DNA of 10,461 nucleotides from Comamonadaceae bacterium (GCA_027490485.1 JAIXYA010000311.1:1-10461); one strand, 5' to 3'. Shown: positions 1-7,982, numbered from the stretch's first letter. Made by a program: numbers and translations. The notes: generated from the sequence alone by a model not told the origin.

Positions 1-208
1 TTTCATTGGTGGGGTAGCAGGTAGACTGCACCACAAAAACGTCGCGGGCACGGACGTTTTGGTTGATTTCTACAGTGACTTCGCCGTCCGAGAAACGACC
101 CACCTCAGCCGCACCCAGTTTGATGCCAAGGTGCTCTGCAATTTCGGCCGCCAAAACAGGGTTGGCATTGCCGGTAAAGACCATGAAATCGGAGGGGGCG
201 TTTGACAT
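1..208 (-). CDS. prs: Ribose-phosphate pyrophosphokinase (PRPP synthase), N-terminal part, cut by the window edge
   Basis: PRPP synthase transfers pyrophosphate from ATP to ribose 5-phosphate. The product, PRPP, feeds purine, pyrimidine, histidine, tryptophan and NAD synthesis in the cytoplasm. Only the first 69 codons lie in the window, against about 315 in the family. The visible part starts [17 protein letters not shown] and contains the family segment [13 protein letters not shown] (about residues 37-49), which belongs to the ATP-binding region, followed by [10 protein letters not shown] at the cut. This follows the E. coli enzyme almost residue for residue. The ATG at 206-208 is chosen because it puts the GNA motif at the usual distance from the N-terminus. 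There is no clear Shine-Dalgarno sequence in front of it; an 8-bp inverted repeat ends one base upstream instead. It is the last visible gene of the lolB-ispE-tRNA-Gln-prs unit. Identification is secure. Confidence 0.96.
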   Translation of the reverse strand, partial: MSNAPSDFMVFTGNANPVLAAEIAEHLGIKLGAAEVGRFSDGEVTVEINQNVRARDVFVVQSTCYPTNE

Positions 209-209
209 G

Positions 210-252
210 GCTGGCTTGAGTGGTGGACAAAAAAGAAGGACAAGAAGCCAGC
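210..252 (-). promoter_or_regulatory. Hairpin directly in front of the prs start codon
   Basis: A perfect 8-bp inverted repeat, GCTGGCTT at 210-217 and AAGCCAGC at 245-252, flanks a 27-base loop. In the prs mRNA the 3' arm ends one base before the ATG, and the loop is pyrimidine-rich (runs of C and T, including six T). The usual ribosome-binding position is occupied by the stem and no AGGAG-like sequence is visible. The repeat is seen directly. A role in translational control, or as a processing or stability element after tRNA excision, is inference. Confidence 0.4.
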
Positions 253-278
253 AAATCTGCAGAAATGCCGCTGAACGT

Positions 279-302
279 CACTTCCGGCGAAGTGCAAAAA
301 AA
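279..302 (-). other. Short hairpin and T-run just downstream of tRNA-Gln
   Basis: Reading the minus strand past the tRNA CCA end, two C residues are followed by seven T residues (302 down to 296). A 6-bp perfect hairpin follows, CACTTC/GAAGTG with a GCCG tetraloop (279-294). The T-run lies before this hairpin, so the hairpin is not an intrinsic terminator. The T-run could be an RNase E-type entry site for trimming the tRNA 3' end, or, with the tRNA stems upstream, a weak pause site. Function is inferred only. Confidence 0.3.
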
Positions 303-304
303 GG

Positions 305-381
305 TGGCAGGGGAAGAAGGATTCGAACCTTCGCATGCTGGAATCAAAATCCAGTGCCTTAACCAACTTGGCGACTCCCCT
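305..381 (-). tRNA. tRNA-Gln, anticodon UUG, CCA end encoded
   Basis: The minus strand folds as a complete 77-nt cloverleaf. The acceptor arm is AGGGGAG with TTCCCCT, including a weak A1-U72 pair and one G-U. The D stem is GCC/GGC, the anticodon stem CTGGA/TCCAG with loop TTTTGAT (anticodon TTG at 345-347), the variable loop CATGC, and the T arm GAAGG/CCTTC with loop TTCGAAT. G73 and a genome-encoded CCA (305-307) close it. A weak first pair and G73 fit glutaminyl-tRNA synthetase recognition. It lies 33 bases after the ispE stop and 96 bases before prs, on the same strand, with no terminator on either side. It is therefore probably cut out of a polycistronic transcript, an arrangement also known in Pseudomonas. 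Confidence 0.97.
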
Positions 382-414
382 ACACGGGAAACCTGTCTTT
401 CAACACGCTTCCAG

Positions 415-1260
415 CTAATCGTCGCAGGAGACCCATCGGTGCAAAGGATGAACCTCCAAATTGCTGCAAATCCGCCAAGTCCATCCTTCGGGGGGGTGGG
501 GTAACACCGTCGAAGACTCGATCTTGGCAAATACCGCGCTACCTGAACCTGTCATCCTGGGCTGCAAACTTTGGTTTTCCAACCAGCTTAGGGCTTGGGA
601 TACCTCGGGACACAGCTTTTGGGCGACAGCTTGCAAGTCATTGCGCCCGAAGGCGTAAGGCTGTGCAGCAAAGTCAGGCATTGTAGCAGGCTGAGAATCT
701 CGAACCAGCGCAGGGTCTTGAAAAATCGTTGCGGTCGACAGGCCTTGATGCGGTTTAAGCACCACAAAACGTGCAGGCGGTAAGGCCATTGCCTGCAATT
801 GTTCGCCAATGCCTTGAACCCATGCGTTGCGGCCACCTAAAAAAAACGGCACATCTGCGCCCAAGGAATCGCCCAGAGGAAGCAGGCGCGACCGTGGCCA
901 GTTCAATCCCCAAAGTCGGTTCAAAGCCAGCAAAGTGCTGGCAGCGTCTGAGGAGCCACCACCCAAGCCAGCTTCGGAGGGCAGGTTTTTTTGCACCCGA
1001 ATCAAGACGCCTTGGGATGTGCCACTGGCTTTTTGCAAGGCTTGGGCAGCCTTTAAACAGAGGTCAAGCGCAGGCAAGGGCTTGCCAAGGTCTTGACGTA
1101 AAAGTTGACCATCTTCTCGCAGGTCAAAGTGCAGCACATCCCACCAGTCGATCAGCATGAAAGCAGATTGCAGCAAGTGATAGCCATCGGTGCGACGGCC
1201 AGTGATGTGCAAAAACAAATTCAATTTGCCAGGCGCGGGGACATGGTGCAAGGACTTCAT
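415..1260 (-). CDS. ispE: 4-diphosphocytidyl-2-C-methyl-D-erythritol kinase
   Basis: IspE phosphorylates the 2-hydroxyl of CDP-methylerythritol with ATP, the fourth step of the MEP route to isopentenyl diphosphate. It is a soluble GHMP-family kinase. The 281-residue length is normal. APGKLNLFLHI at 8-18 carries the catalytic Lys12, GRRTDGYHLLQS (21-32) is a family signature, LPSEAGLGGGSSDAA at 93-107 is the glycine-rich ATP loop, GADVPFFL at 134-141 carries catalytic Asp136, and MTGSGSAVFA at 236-245 is GHMP motif 3. The start codon lies 15 bases after the lolB stop and has no strong Shine-Dalgarno sequence, so translation may be coupled. A run of seven C in the coding strand (490-496) near the 3' end stays in frame. 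Identification is secure. Confidence 0.97.
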   Translation of the reverse strand: MKSLHHVPAPGKLNLFLHITGRRTDGYHLLQSAFMLIDWWDVLHFDLREDGQLLRQDLGKPLPALDLCLKAAQALQKASGTSQGVLIRVQKNLPSEAGLGGGSSDAASTLLALNRLWGLNWPRSRLLPLGDSLGADVPFFLGGRNAWVQGIGEQLQAMALPPARFVVLKPHQGLSTATIFQDPALVRDSQPATMPDFAAQPYAFGRNDLQAVAQKLCPEVSQALSWLENQSLQPRMTGSGSAVFAKIESSTVLPHPPEGWTWRICSNLEVHPLHRWVSCDD

Positions 1261-1275
1261 GGCATCAAACGGACT

Positions 1276-1794
1276 TCAGGGGTTGGGGTCGAGCAGCACC
1301 GTTAACTTTAAAGCGGGCAGTGGTTGTAGCCGATCAGCCATGACGCGACGCCCAGACGGCAAAGCTTGGGCATTGATTTGCCAGCCATTGACAGGCGGCC
1401 CGGTCCGGTCGAGCCAAGCCATCAACTGCGGCAATGGCAAGGCCGCGCCTGTGAGGCGCAACGTCAACTCATCCATAGAGACGAAATTTTGTACGTCCGA
1501 GCCTTGCTGCAAGCTCGCGCCTTGCGGGTTCCAGCGCACCATCGCCAAGGTGGTGCCCAAGGGGGACAACAGGCTGAGTTGACCTTTTTCAGGACGGCCC
1601 GTCATTTCGAAGGCTGTGCTGAATTGCTCGGGCGGGTTGTTCGCTATCCGCAGGTTTAAGCGGCCCTCCCAGTGGCCTATCGCCTCGGGATTCGTGGGGT
1701 CCACCGCCACATGGCGCGGTGCATTGCTGCAAGAGGTAAGCAAAACAAGCAGGGAACAGCCAAAAGCCAGCCAGCATTGTTTGATGCAAAGCAT
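1276..1794 (-). CDS. lolB: Outer-membrane lipoprotein receptor LolB
   Basis: LolB takes lipoproteins from the periplasmic carrier LolA and inserts them into the inner leaflet of the outer membrane. It is itself a lipoprotein. The 172-residue product has a short N-terminus, a hydrophobic core (about 8-19) and a lipobox-like LTSC with the lipidated Cys at 22; Thr and Ser at -2 and -1 are acceptable but not consensus. HWEGRLNLRI (41-50) opens the beta-barrel fold, LSLLSPLGTTLAM (73-85) is the best conserved family stretch, and LTGAALPLPQLMAWLDRTGPP follows at 114-134. It is shorter than the E. coli protein (about 207). The start shares one base with the stop of the upstream TPR gene (TGATG), so coupling is likely. 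The neighbour ispE is the usual partner in proteobacteria. Confidence 0.92.
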   Translation of the reverse strand: MLCIKQCWLAFGCSLLVLLTSCSNAPRHVAVDPTNPEAIGHWEGRLNLRIANNPPEQFSTAFEMTGRPEKGQLSLLSPLGTTLAMVRWNPQGASLQQGSDVQNFVSMDELTLRLTGAALPLPQLMAWLDRTGPPVNGWQINAQALPSGRRVMADRLQPLPALKLTVLLDPNP

Positions 1795-3557
1795 CAGAGC
1801 TTGACTTTCAAGCGCTTCAAGGTCTGTTGCAGCAGTTCATTGGATTGGTCAATACGCATGGCCTCACGCCAGATTTTTTTAGCCTTGTCTTGCTGACCCA
1901 AGCTCCAATGCACTTCGCCTAAGTGCGCTGCAATTTCTACGTCAGGCCGATTGGCATAGGCGCGTTCCAAGATGGCCAAAGCGGAAAGCTTGTTGCCCAG
2001 GCGAAACTCCACCCAGCCCAAGCTGTCGACGATGTAGGGGTCTTCAGGCGCAAATTCCAAGGCTTTGACAATCAGTTCACGCGCTTCGGTCAGACGTATG
2101 TTGCGATCCGCCAAGGAAAACCCTAAAGCGTTGTAGGCGTGTTGGAAATCTGGTTTGGCAGCGATGATGCTGCGCAAAAGCTTTTCCATTTCATCTAAGC
2201 GGCCCAGCTTCTCGGACATCATCGCGACCTCATAGCGCAGGTCGAGGTCGTCGGGTTCGTCTTTGCTGGCTTTGCTCAGGACTTGGTAGGCGTCGTCGTA
2301 TTTTTTGTAGTCGCGCAGCAGCTTGACCTCAGCTTGCAACTTGGCTCGCTTGGCTTGAGGCGTATTGCTGGGAAGTTGCGCGATCAAGGCACGGGCTTTG
2401 GTCAGGTCACCTTTGCTGGCGATCAGGTTGGCTCGTTGGACCTGCACTTGGGTGAGTTGTTCGGGGTCTTCAATTTTGTTCAGCCAAGACTCGGCTTCTT
2501 GGCTGTTCTTGGCTTTGATAGCGAGTTGAGAAAGCATCAGGTAGGCCTGCGACAGGCCTCGCACTTCTTGCTTGTCTTTTTCCAGTTCCAAGAAACGCAG
2601 CAGCGAAGCTTTGGCCTGCTCGTCTTGTGCTTGCTCAACTTGCACAGCGCCCAAGAGCAACCACACATCAGAGAAATTGGGCATGTCTTGCGAAAGCTTT
2701 TGCAGTTGCACCAAGGCATCATTCAAACGCTGGGCATCAATCAAAACTCGGGCGTAGCTGAGTTGCAGATTGGGTTGACCGTTCTTTTTCAGCGCTTGCA
2801 AAACCAGTTCTTCCGCTTGCGATTCACCCAGCGACAACAACTCCAGGGCCAACATGGCAGGTTCGGGGGAATCGGGTGATTTGGCTAGCGCCAATTTGGC
2901 CGCTTCCACTGCTTCAGGGAGTTTTTTCGCCCAAATGCGCATGCGCCCGATGGTGGCCCAACTCACAGCGGCTGTGCTGGCTTGGTTGACATAGGGCGTC
3001 AAGGCTTGCTCGACCACGGCATTGGCCAATTCTTTGTCTTGCACTTGTGAATAGATTTGCGGGATGCCGGTGATACCTTCAGCCTGTTGCTCGGGGGGCA
3101 ACAGGCTGATGCTTGAGCGCAGCGTGGTCACGCTTTCTGCCAGCTGGTTCAAGGCAATTTGGATTTGCAGCACATAGCCATTGGCTTCATGCGATTTGGG
3201 GTGGGCTTTTTTCCAAGCTTTGGCGCTCTCTAGCGCCGAGGGGCCAGAGCGGGCTGCCAAGGCCACTTCCACCGAACGCTTGTAAACCGTTTCATCGCCA
3301 CTTTTGCGAGCAGCTTCAAAAATCATGGAGTAGCCCGCACCTGGGTTGCCTTGGGTGACTTGCATTTCACCCAGCAGAATCAGCAACATCCATTCCGCAT
3401 TGAGTTTGGAGTTTTCAATAGCGGCGGTTTCAGTCTCTTTGGGAGCGGCCGATGGCTGTGCCCAAGCTGAGTTGTAGGTGCCGCAAAACAGGACCAAACT
3501 GGTTGCGCCAGCAAGCCAAGCACTGCGCAGTGCGGATGTTCGTGGATATAAGTTCAT
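1794..3557 (-). CDS. Exported tetratricopeptide-repeat protein (LbcA-locus homologue)
   Basis: This 587-residue protein is almost wholly helical TPR-like sequence. The N-terminus is a signal peptide: basic start (Arg6, Arg11), hydrophobic core about 13-26, and a likely signal peptidase I site after SAWA (33/34). The clearest repeats are at the C-terminus: about 440-470, 474-505 ([20 protein letters not shown]), 508-540 ([20 protein letters not shown]) and 543-572. Weaker repeats fill 55-430. TPR arrays bind other proteins, so a periplasmic scaffold role is likely. In Pseudomonas the gene at the same place beside lolB is, from memory, PA4667/LbcA, a lipoprotein that activates the CtpA protease. 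Here Cys25 is preceded by Phe24 and does not make a lipobox, so the protein looks secreted rather than lipidated. It is the first gene of the lolB-ispE-prs unit. Its exact function is not determined by the sequence. Confidence 0.9.
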   Translation of the reverse strand: MNLYPRTSALRSAWLAGATSLVLFCGTYNSAWAQPSAAPKETETAAIENSKLNAEWMLLILLGEMQVTQGNPGAGYSMIFEAARKSGDETVYKRSVEVALAARSGPSALESAKAWKKAHPKSHEANGYVLQIQIALNQLAESVTTLRSSISLLPPEQQAEGITGIPQIYSQVQDKELANAVVEQALTPYVNQASTAAVSWATIGRMRIWAKKLPEAVEAAKLALAKSPDSPEPAMLALELLSLGESQAEELVLQALKKNGQPNLQLSYARVLIDAQRLNDALVQLQKLSQDMPNFSDVWLLLGAVQVEQAQDEQAKASLLRFLELEKDKQEVRGLSQAYLMLSQLAIKAKNSQEAESWLNKIEDPEQLTQVQVQRANLIASKGDLTKARALIAQLPSNTPQAKRAKLQAEVKLLRDYKKYDDAYQVLSKASKDEPDDLDLRYEVAMMSEKLGRLDEMEKLLRSIIAAKPDFQHAYNALGFSLADRNIRLTEARELIVKALEFAPEDPYIVDSLGWVEFRLGNKLSALAILERAYANRPDVEIAAHLGEVHWSLGQQDKAKKIWREAMRIDQSNELLQQTLKRLKVKL

Positions 3558-3571
3558 CGCGGAATGATAAT
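3543..3571 (+). promoter_or_regulatory. Candidate sigma-70 promoter for mutM-mutY
   Basis: TGGATA (3543-3548, 4 of 6 to TTGACA) is followed after exactly 17 bases by GATAAT (3566-3571, 5 of 6 to TATAAT). Transcription would start near 3578, giving a leader of about 19 bases before the mutM ATG at 3597. The -35 box lies inside the first codons of the divergent TPR gene. This was found by eye against consensus, with no expression evidence. Confidence 0.4.
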
Positions 3572-3582
3572 CGCAGCATTCC
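3561..3582. repeat. Inverted repeat between the divergent TPR gene and mutM
   Basis: GGAATG (3561-3566) and CATTCC (3577-3582) form a perfect 6-bp dyad with a 10-base spacer inside a gap of only 39 bases. It overlaps the candidate mutM -10 box. On the minus-strand mRNA it would be a hairpin ending 3 bases before the TPR start codon. It could be an operator or a leader hairpin, but a 6-bp dyad can also arise by chance. Confidence 0.35.
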
Positions 3583-3596
3583 CTAGTCTGCTTGCC

Positions 3597-4412
3597 ATGC
3601 CTGAATTACCCGAAGTTGAAGTGACCCGCCTGAGTTTCGCCTCGCGCATCGCCGGTGCAAAGATCACGAATGTGGCCATGGGCAAAGCTCTGCGTTGGCC
3701 TTTGGGTTGCTCCCCTGACAGTTTGCAAGGACTGGCTGTATTGGGTGTGCGTAGACGAGGCAAATACCTTTTGCTGGATTTAAGCCAAGGTTTGCTATTG
3801 ATTCACCTTGGGATGTCGGGTTCTTTGTCGTTTGGCGAGGCTTTGAGCCCTCCTGGTCCACACGACCATTTCAATTGCTTGACTGACCAAGGCTTGTTGC
3901 GCCTGCATGACCCGCGCCGGTTTGGCGCAGTGGTTTATGCCCCCAGCCAAGACAGCCCTGTTGCCCAAAAATTGTTGGGAACCTTGGGTGTGGAGCCCTT
4001 GGAAGACAGTTTTGACCCAGAGTTGTTCGCCAAGGCTCTGAAAACACGCCAAACTGTCATCAAACAGCTATTGTTGGCAGGAAATGTGGTGGTGGGTGTT
4101 GGCAATATTTACGCCAGTGAAGCGCTTTTCATGGCGGGTATTCGACCCACCACACGTGCTTATCGCATCAGCAAACCCCGGGTATTAAAGCTTCACGCAG
4201 CCATTCGGGAGGTGCTAATGGCAGCCGTTGCCCAAGGTGGCAGCAGCCTGCGCGATTTTTCCAACGCACAAGGACAAAACGGCTACTTCCAGTTGCAAGC
4301 CATGGTGTATGACCGAGCGGGAGAACCGTGCCGTCAATGCACCGCCACCATCAAGCGCTTGGTGCAAGGACAGCGCTCCACCTTTTATTGCCCCCAATGC
4401 CAAAAGCCCTGA
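3597..4412 (+). CDS. mutM: Formamidopyrimidine-DNA glycosylase (8-oxoguanine DNA glycosylase)
   Basis: MutM removes 8-oxoguanine and formamidopyrimidines from DNA opposite C and cuts the abasic strand by beta,delta elimination. The start at 3597 is fixed by chemistry: the protein must begin MPELPEVEV, since Pro2 becomes the N-terminal nucleophile after Met removal and Glu3 is catalytic. A longer in-frame reading from 3564 would abolish activity. Other landmarks in the 271 residues are GKYLLL with Lys56, HLGMSG (70-75), HDPRRFG (104-110), [13 protein letters not shown] (167-179, helix-two-turn-helix with Asn170) and a C-terminal zinc finger with Cys245, Cys248, Cys265 and Cys268. The length is normal (E. 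coli 269). No Shine-Dalgarno sequence is obvious. The 3' end overlaps mutY by 16 bases, placing two enzymes of the GO system in one transcript. Confidence 0.97.
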   Translation: MPELPEVEVTRLSFASRIAGAKITNVAMGKALRWPLGCSPDSLQGLAVLGVRRRGKYLLLDLSQGLLLIHLGMSGSLSFGEALSPPGPHDHFNCLTDQGLLRLHDPRRFGAVVYAPSQDSPVAQKLLGTLGVEPLEDSFDPELFAKALKTRQTVIKQLLLAGNVVVGVGNIYASEALFMAGIRPTTRAYRISKPRVLKLHAAIREVLMAAVAQGGSSLRDFSNAQGQNGYFQLQAMVYDRAGEPCRQCTATIKRLVQGQRSTFYCPQCQKP

Positions 4413-5440
4413 GTAAGTCGCCAAGCTTTGCAAAGCGTTTAGTGGCTTGGCAAAAGCAGCATGGCAGGCATGACCTGCCTTGGCAATCCAGTTCTGACCC
4501 TTACCGCGTGTGGTTGTCCGAAATCATGCTGCAACAAACCCAAGTGGTGACGGTGAAGGCTTATTACGACAAGTTTTTAAAGCGTTTCCCAACGGTATCT
4601 GGCTTGTCCAGTGCCAGCTTGGATGAGGTGTTGGGCTTGTGGAGCGGGTTGGGCTATTACAGCCGCGCCAAAAACTTGCATCGCTGTGCACAGTTGGTCG
4701 CACATCAGTATGGCGGTGTTTTTCCAAGCACCAAAGATGCTTTGCAAGCCTTGCCTGGCATTGGCCCATCTACCGCGGCGGCCATCGCATCTTTGTGTTT
4801 TGGAAAACGCGAAGCGATATTGGATGGCAATGTGAAACGGGTGCTGACGCGGGTGCATGGTTTTGGACACGATTTGTCGGTGGCTTCGCATGAAAAAGCG
4901 CTTTGGCAAATTGCCCAAGACGTGTTGCCTCACCAAGAAAGCGATATGCCAACCTACACCCAAGGCATGATGGATTTGGGTGCGACTTTGTGTACCCGCA
5001 GCCAGCCTGCCTGTGAACGCTGTCCTATGCAAGATATCTGCGTCGCGTACCAAGAAGGCCAAGCCAGCCATTACCCTGTCAAATCGCACAAGCTCAAACG
5101 CAGCGCTCAGGTGATGTGGTTGCTGTTTGCTCGTAGCGCAAAGGGTGCGGTGTGGTTGCAGCAACGCCCTACAAAGGGCGTGTGGTCGAGTTTGTTCACC
5201 TTCCCCATTTTTGACAGCGAAGAGGCACTTCTTGCGTCCCTGTCAAAGCCTTTGCAAAACAAGCTGCACTTTGCACCCGCCTTTGTGCATGTGCTGACCC
5301 ACAAGGATTTGCATTTGCATGTGGCGCATTTGGCTTTACCGACTGAGCAAAGCTTGGGGGATGCTGGGCAGTGGTGGGGCGTCCAAGACTGGCCAAACTT
5401 AGGGCTACCCGCGCCCATACGTCAGCTGTTATTGGCTTAA
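4397..5440 (+). CDS. mutY: Adenine DNA glycosylase
   Basis: MutY removes adenine mispaired with 8-oxoguanine and so prevents G:C to T:A changes. The start at 4397 gives [19 protein letters not shown] and puts LPWQ and [10 protein letters not shown] at the usual places; a longer reading from 4328 lies inside mutM and adds sequence without family resemblance. In 347 residues: Glu42 (catalytic), helix-hairpin-helix [12 protein letters not shown] (119-130), catalytic Asp143 in ILDGNVKRV, and a [4Fe-4S] cluster Cys199-x6-Cys206-x2-Cys209-x5-Cys215. A C-terminal NUDIX-like domain (about 230-345) reads 8-oxoG and ends with [10 protein letters not shown] and [10 protein letters not shown]. All key residues are present. 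The gene overlaps mutM by 16 bases. Its TAA (5438-5440) lies in a TTAA that also holds the rapZ stop. Confidence 0.97.
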   Translation: MPKALSKSPSFAKRLVAWQKQHGRHDLPWQSSSDPYRVWLSEIMLQQTQVVTVKAYYDKFLKRFPTVSGLSSASLDEVLGLWSGLGYYSRAKNLHRCAQLVAHQYGGVFPSTKDALQALPGIGPSTAAAIASLCFGKREAILDGNVKRVLTRVHGFGHDLSVASHEKALWQIAQDVLPHQESDMPTYTQGMMDLGATLCTRSQPACERCPMQDICVAYQEGQASHYPVKSHKLKRSAQVMWLLFARSAKGAVWLQQRPTKGVWSSLFTFPIFDSEEALLASLSKPLQNKLHFAPAFVHVLTHKDLHLHVAHLALPTEQSLGDAGQWWGVQDWPNLGLPAPIRQLLLA

Positions 5441-6306
5441 AGCGTGTCGAGTTCGCGGTGACGCTTGAGGCTGACCCAATCAGCGGAAAAACATTGGTGC
5501 AAAGTCTCGACCAAATACACCGAACGGTGCTGACCTCCCGTACAACCGATGGCGACTGTCACATAGCTGCGGTGGTCGTTTTTAAGAGAAGGCAACCATT
5601 GACTTAAAAAATCGCTGATATGCGACTGCATGGTTTGTACAGGGGTTTGACTTGCCAGCCATTGCGCTACGGCGGCGTCTCGCCCCGTCAGTGCTTTCAA
5701 GTCAGCTTCGTAATGCGGGTTGGGCAACATCCGCACATCAAACACAAAGTCCGCATGAACAGGGATGCCGCGTTTGAAGGCAAAGGACTCGAACATCAGC
5801 GTTAGCTGAGCGCTGGGTGCCGTGACCAAGGAGTGAACATAGTCTTGCAACTTACCTGCACGCAGCAAACTGGTGTCGATGATGTGAGACTCTTCGCGCA
5901 AATCTGACAAAAGTTTGCGCTCAAGTTCAATCGCCGCCACCAAGTCTCGGGTGGATACTGCCGCGCCTTTGTCAGCGCGTGATAGGGGATGGTTACGCCG
6001 GGTTTCAGAAAAACGGTGGACCAAGGTGTCGGTGTTGGCGTCCAAAAACAGCAAGCGAACATGCACCTGTTCATCACGCAATTGGGCTAGCTGCGCAGGG
6101 ACCAAATGCAAGGCGTGGGCGCTTCGCACATCCATGGCAATGGCCATCTTGTCTTGTTGCGTTTGGTCTTCTAGGTGAACCAAAGGCAGCAGCAGCTCGG
6201 GCGGCAGGTTGTCGATGCAGTAGTAGCCCGCATCTTCCAAGGCGTGCAGTGCAATGGATTTGCCAGAGCCTGACATGCCTGTGATCAAAATCAGTTCGCG
6301 ACTCAT
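5437..6306 (-). CDS. rapZ: RapZ-family nucleotide-binding / RNase adapter protein
   Basis: RapZ (YhbJ/YvcJ family) senses glucosamine-6-phosphate and in E. coli guides RNase E to the sRNA GlmZ, tuning GlmS and so cell-wall precursor supply. The 289-residue protein has a P-loop GMSGSGKS (10-17), [13 protein letters not shown] (23-35), DVR (59-61), LFLDA (86-90), TRRNHPL (102-108), [12 protein letters not shown] (171-182), [12 protein letters not shown] (189-200) and the C-terminal signature [13 protein letters not shown] (253-265). The C-terminus ends KRHRELDTL and lacks the KRK tail of the E. coli protein. GlmY/GlmZ are enterobacterial sRNAs, so the sRNA role is doubtful here while metabolite sensing may persist. 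The start overlaps the recN stop (ATGA, 4 bases). The stop overlaps the convergent mutY end by 4 bases. Confidence 0.96.
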   Translation of the reverse strand: MSRELILITGMSGSGKSIALHALEDAGYYCIDNLPPELLLPLVHLEDQTQQDKMAIAMDVRSAHALHLVPAQLAQLRDEQVHVRLLFLDANTDTLVHRFSETRRNHPLSRADKGAAVSTRDLVAAIELERKLLSDLREESHIIDTSLLRAGKLQDYVHSLVTAPSAQLTLMFESFAFKRGIPVHADFVFDVRMLPNPHYEADLKALTGRDAAVAQWLASQTPVQTMQSHISDFLSQWLPSLKNDHRSYVTVAIGCTGGQHRSVYLVETLHQCFSADWVSLKRHRELDTL

Positions 6307-7982
6307 GCGCGGGTGGCCTTGGGTTTGGGGGCAGCCTTGGTCATGGCTTGCAGCATTTCACGCGCATGCGCATGGGTGGTGTCAGACAAGCGCTCACCTC
6401 CCAACATACGGGCTATTTCAGCCACCCTTTGCTCACCTGTGGCGGGGGTTACCTGACTTGCCACACCTTGTTTGTCCGCGTGTTTGGAGACCACCCAATG
6501 GTGGTCAGCGCAAGCTGCCACTTGAGGCAAATGTGTGACCGCCAACACTTGGCGGTCTTTGCCCAGTTGCTTCATGAGGCGACCCACAGTTTCAGCGACT
6601 GCGCCGCCAACACCCGCGTCTACTTCATCAAAAATAAGTGTTGGTGCTGTACCCAATTGGCTAGTGGTGACTGCAATGGCCAGGGCGATGCGAGAGAGTT
6701 CGCCCCCCGAGGCAACCTTGCCCACAGGTCTGGGCGTGCTGCCAGCATGTCCTGCCACCAAGAACTGCACCTCTTCCAAGCCATGGCTGGCTGGTTCCTC
6801 CAAGGCTTGCAGTTGCACTTGGAATTGCCCGCCTTGCATGCCCAAGCTTTGCATGGCTTGGGTGATGCTGGCAGCTAACTTTGGGGCAGTTTTTTGGCGT
6901 GCTTGTGAGCGTTTTCTGGCCTCTGCCATGAAAGCATTTTTGGTTTTTTGTTCTGCAGCTTCGAGTGCGGCCAAATCGACTGCGGCGTCTAGCTTCACAA
7001 GCTCTTGCTGCCAACCGAGGTAGAGCGCTGGCAGCTCTTGGGGCGTGCGTTTGTAGCGGCGCGATAAAGCCAGCCACAGCCCCATGCGGGCATCAATATC
7101 GGCCAAACCTTCTGGCTCAAGGTCTGCTCGGCGTAACCAAGTTTGCAGGCTGTGCGCAGCATCCTCGGCTTGCGCCAGTGCAGAACCCAGTTGGTCTGAC
7201 AGTTGCTGGAACTCGGCTTCAATGTTGGCTTGCTCTTGCAATACTTTGACCGCTTGTGCCAAGTGGCTGTGCGCGGCGTCTTCCTCTTGCAGGTGAGAGA
7301 GGGCGGTTTGCGCTGCGTCCAAGAGGGTCTGTGCATGTGACAAGCGGGTGTGTTGGGCGTTCAATTCCTCCCATTCGTCAGCGCCTGGTGAGAGTTTGTC
7401 CACCTCGCTGATTTGCCAACTCAGTCGTTCGCGTTCTTGCTGAAGTTGGTCTTGCGCCAAGCGAGCGTGTTCCAAGGTTTGCAGGCTTTGCCGCCAATCG
7501 TTCCAAAGATTTTGCAAAGCCAGTGCAGGAATTTGGGCGTAGGCGTCGAGCAGATCACGCACAGCGCTGGGACGTGTCAGGCTTTGCCAAGCGTGTTGGC
7601 CATGAATATCTAGTAATTGATCGCCAATTTCACGCAATTGCGTGGCGGTGGCTGGGCTGCCATTGATCCATGCGCGGCTTTTGCCTTGCGCATCGATGCT
7701 GCGTTTAAGCAATAAATCGTCGGCAGCATCAAAGCCGTTGTCTTGCAACCAAGGTTGCAGGTGGGTGGGCGTGGAAAACTCAGCGCACAACTCGCTGCGA
7801 GCAGCGCCTTCGCGCACCACACTGGCTTCTGCACGGGCGCCCAGTACCAATTGAAGTGCGTCTATCAATATAGATTTACCAGCCCCAGTTTCTCCGCTGA
7901 GAACGGTAAACCCAGCGCCGAACTCCAACTCGAGTTGACGCACGATGACGAAGTCGCGCAGGCTGATGCGTTGCAAGCTCAT
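6303..7982 (-). CDS. recN: DNA repair protein RecN
   Basis: RecN is an SMC-like ATPase that acts early in double-strand-break repair and helps hold broken DNA ends and sisters together with RecA. The 559-residue protein has Walker A GETGAGKS (30-37), [13 protein letters not shown] (123-135), a long coiled-coil middle (about 160-370, rich in Gln, Ala, Glu and Leu), the ABC signature ASGGELSR (424-431), Walker [14 protein letters not shown] (448-460) and the switch histidine in VTHLPQVA (His484). Length is normal (E. coli 553). The start shares ATGA with the nadK stop, and a good Shine-Dalgarno sequence, GAGGGTGG at 7986-7993, precedes it inside nadK. It is the middle gene of nadK-recN-rapZ. 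I saw no LexA-type CTG-N10-CAG box at this start, but did not scan exhaustively. Confidence 0.97.
   Translation of the reverse strand: MSLQRISLRDFVIVRQLELEFGAGFTVLSGETGAGKSILIDALQLVLGARAEASVVREGAARSELCAEFSTPTHLQPWLQDNGFDAADDLLLKRSIDAQGKSRAWINGSPATATQLREIGDQLLDIHGQHAWQSLTRPSAVRDLLDAYAQIPALALQNLWNDWRQSLQTLEHARLAQDQLQQERERLSWQISEVDKLSPGADEWEELNAQHTRLSHAQTLLDAAQTALSHLQEEDAAHSHLAQAVKVLQEQANIEAEFQQLSDQLGSALAQAEDAAHSLQTWLRRADLEPEGLADIDARMGLWLALSRRYKRTPQELPALYLGWQQELVKLDAAVDLAALEAAEQKTKNAFMAEARKRSQARQKTAPKLAASITQAMQSLGMQGGQFQVQLQALEEPASHGLEEVQFLVAGHAGSTPRPVGKVASGGELSRIALAIAVTTSQLGTAPTLIFDEVDAGVGGAVAETVGRLMKQLGKDRQVLAVTHLPQVAACADHHWVVSKHADKQGVASQVTPATGEQRVAEIARMLGGERLSDTTHAHAREMLQAMTKAAPKPKATRA

Noticed and set aside
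490..496. Seven-base G/C homopolymer in the ispE 3' end as a phase-variation tract
   Set aside because: Short, in an essential enzyme, and simply encodes His-Pro-Pro; no sign of frameshift.
105..530. 141-residue minus-strand frame across tRNA-Gln
   Set aside because: It reads through the tRNA and the end of ispE in another frame, so it is not a real gene.
2283..2879. 198-residue open frame antisense to the TPR gene
   Set aside because: Repetitive Leu/Gln/Phe-rich sequence expected from the complement of Lys/Gln/Glu/Ala-rich TPR codons; no start signal or family.
4577..5164. 195-residue open frame antisense to mutY
   Set aside because: It lies wholly inside the well-supported mutY gene, with no recognisable family and composition typical of a complementary-frame shadow.
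6348..7023. Two open frames (176 and 162 residues) antisense to recN
   Set aside because: They cover the RecN ABC signature and Walker B coding region and show no protein-like motifs.
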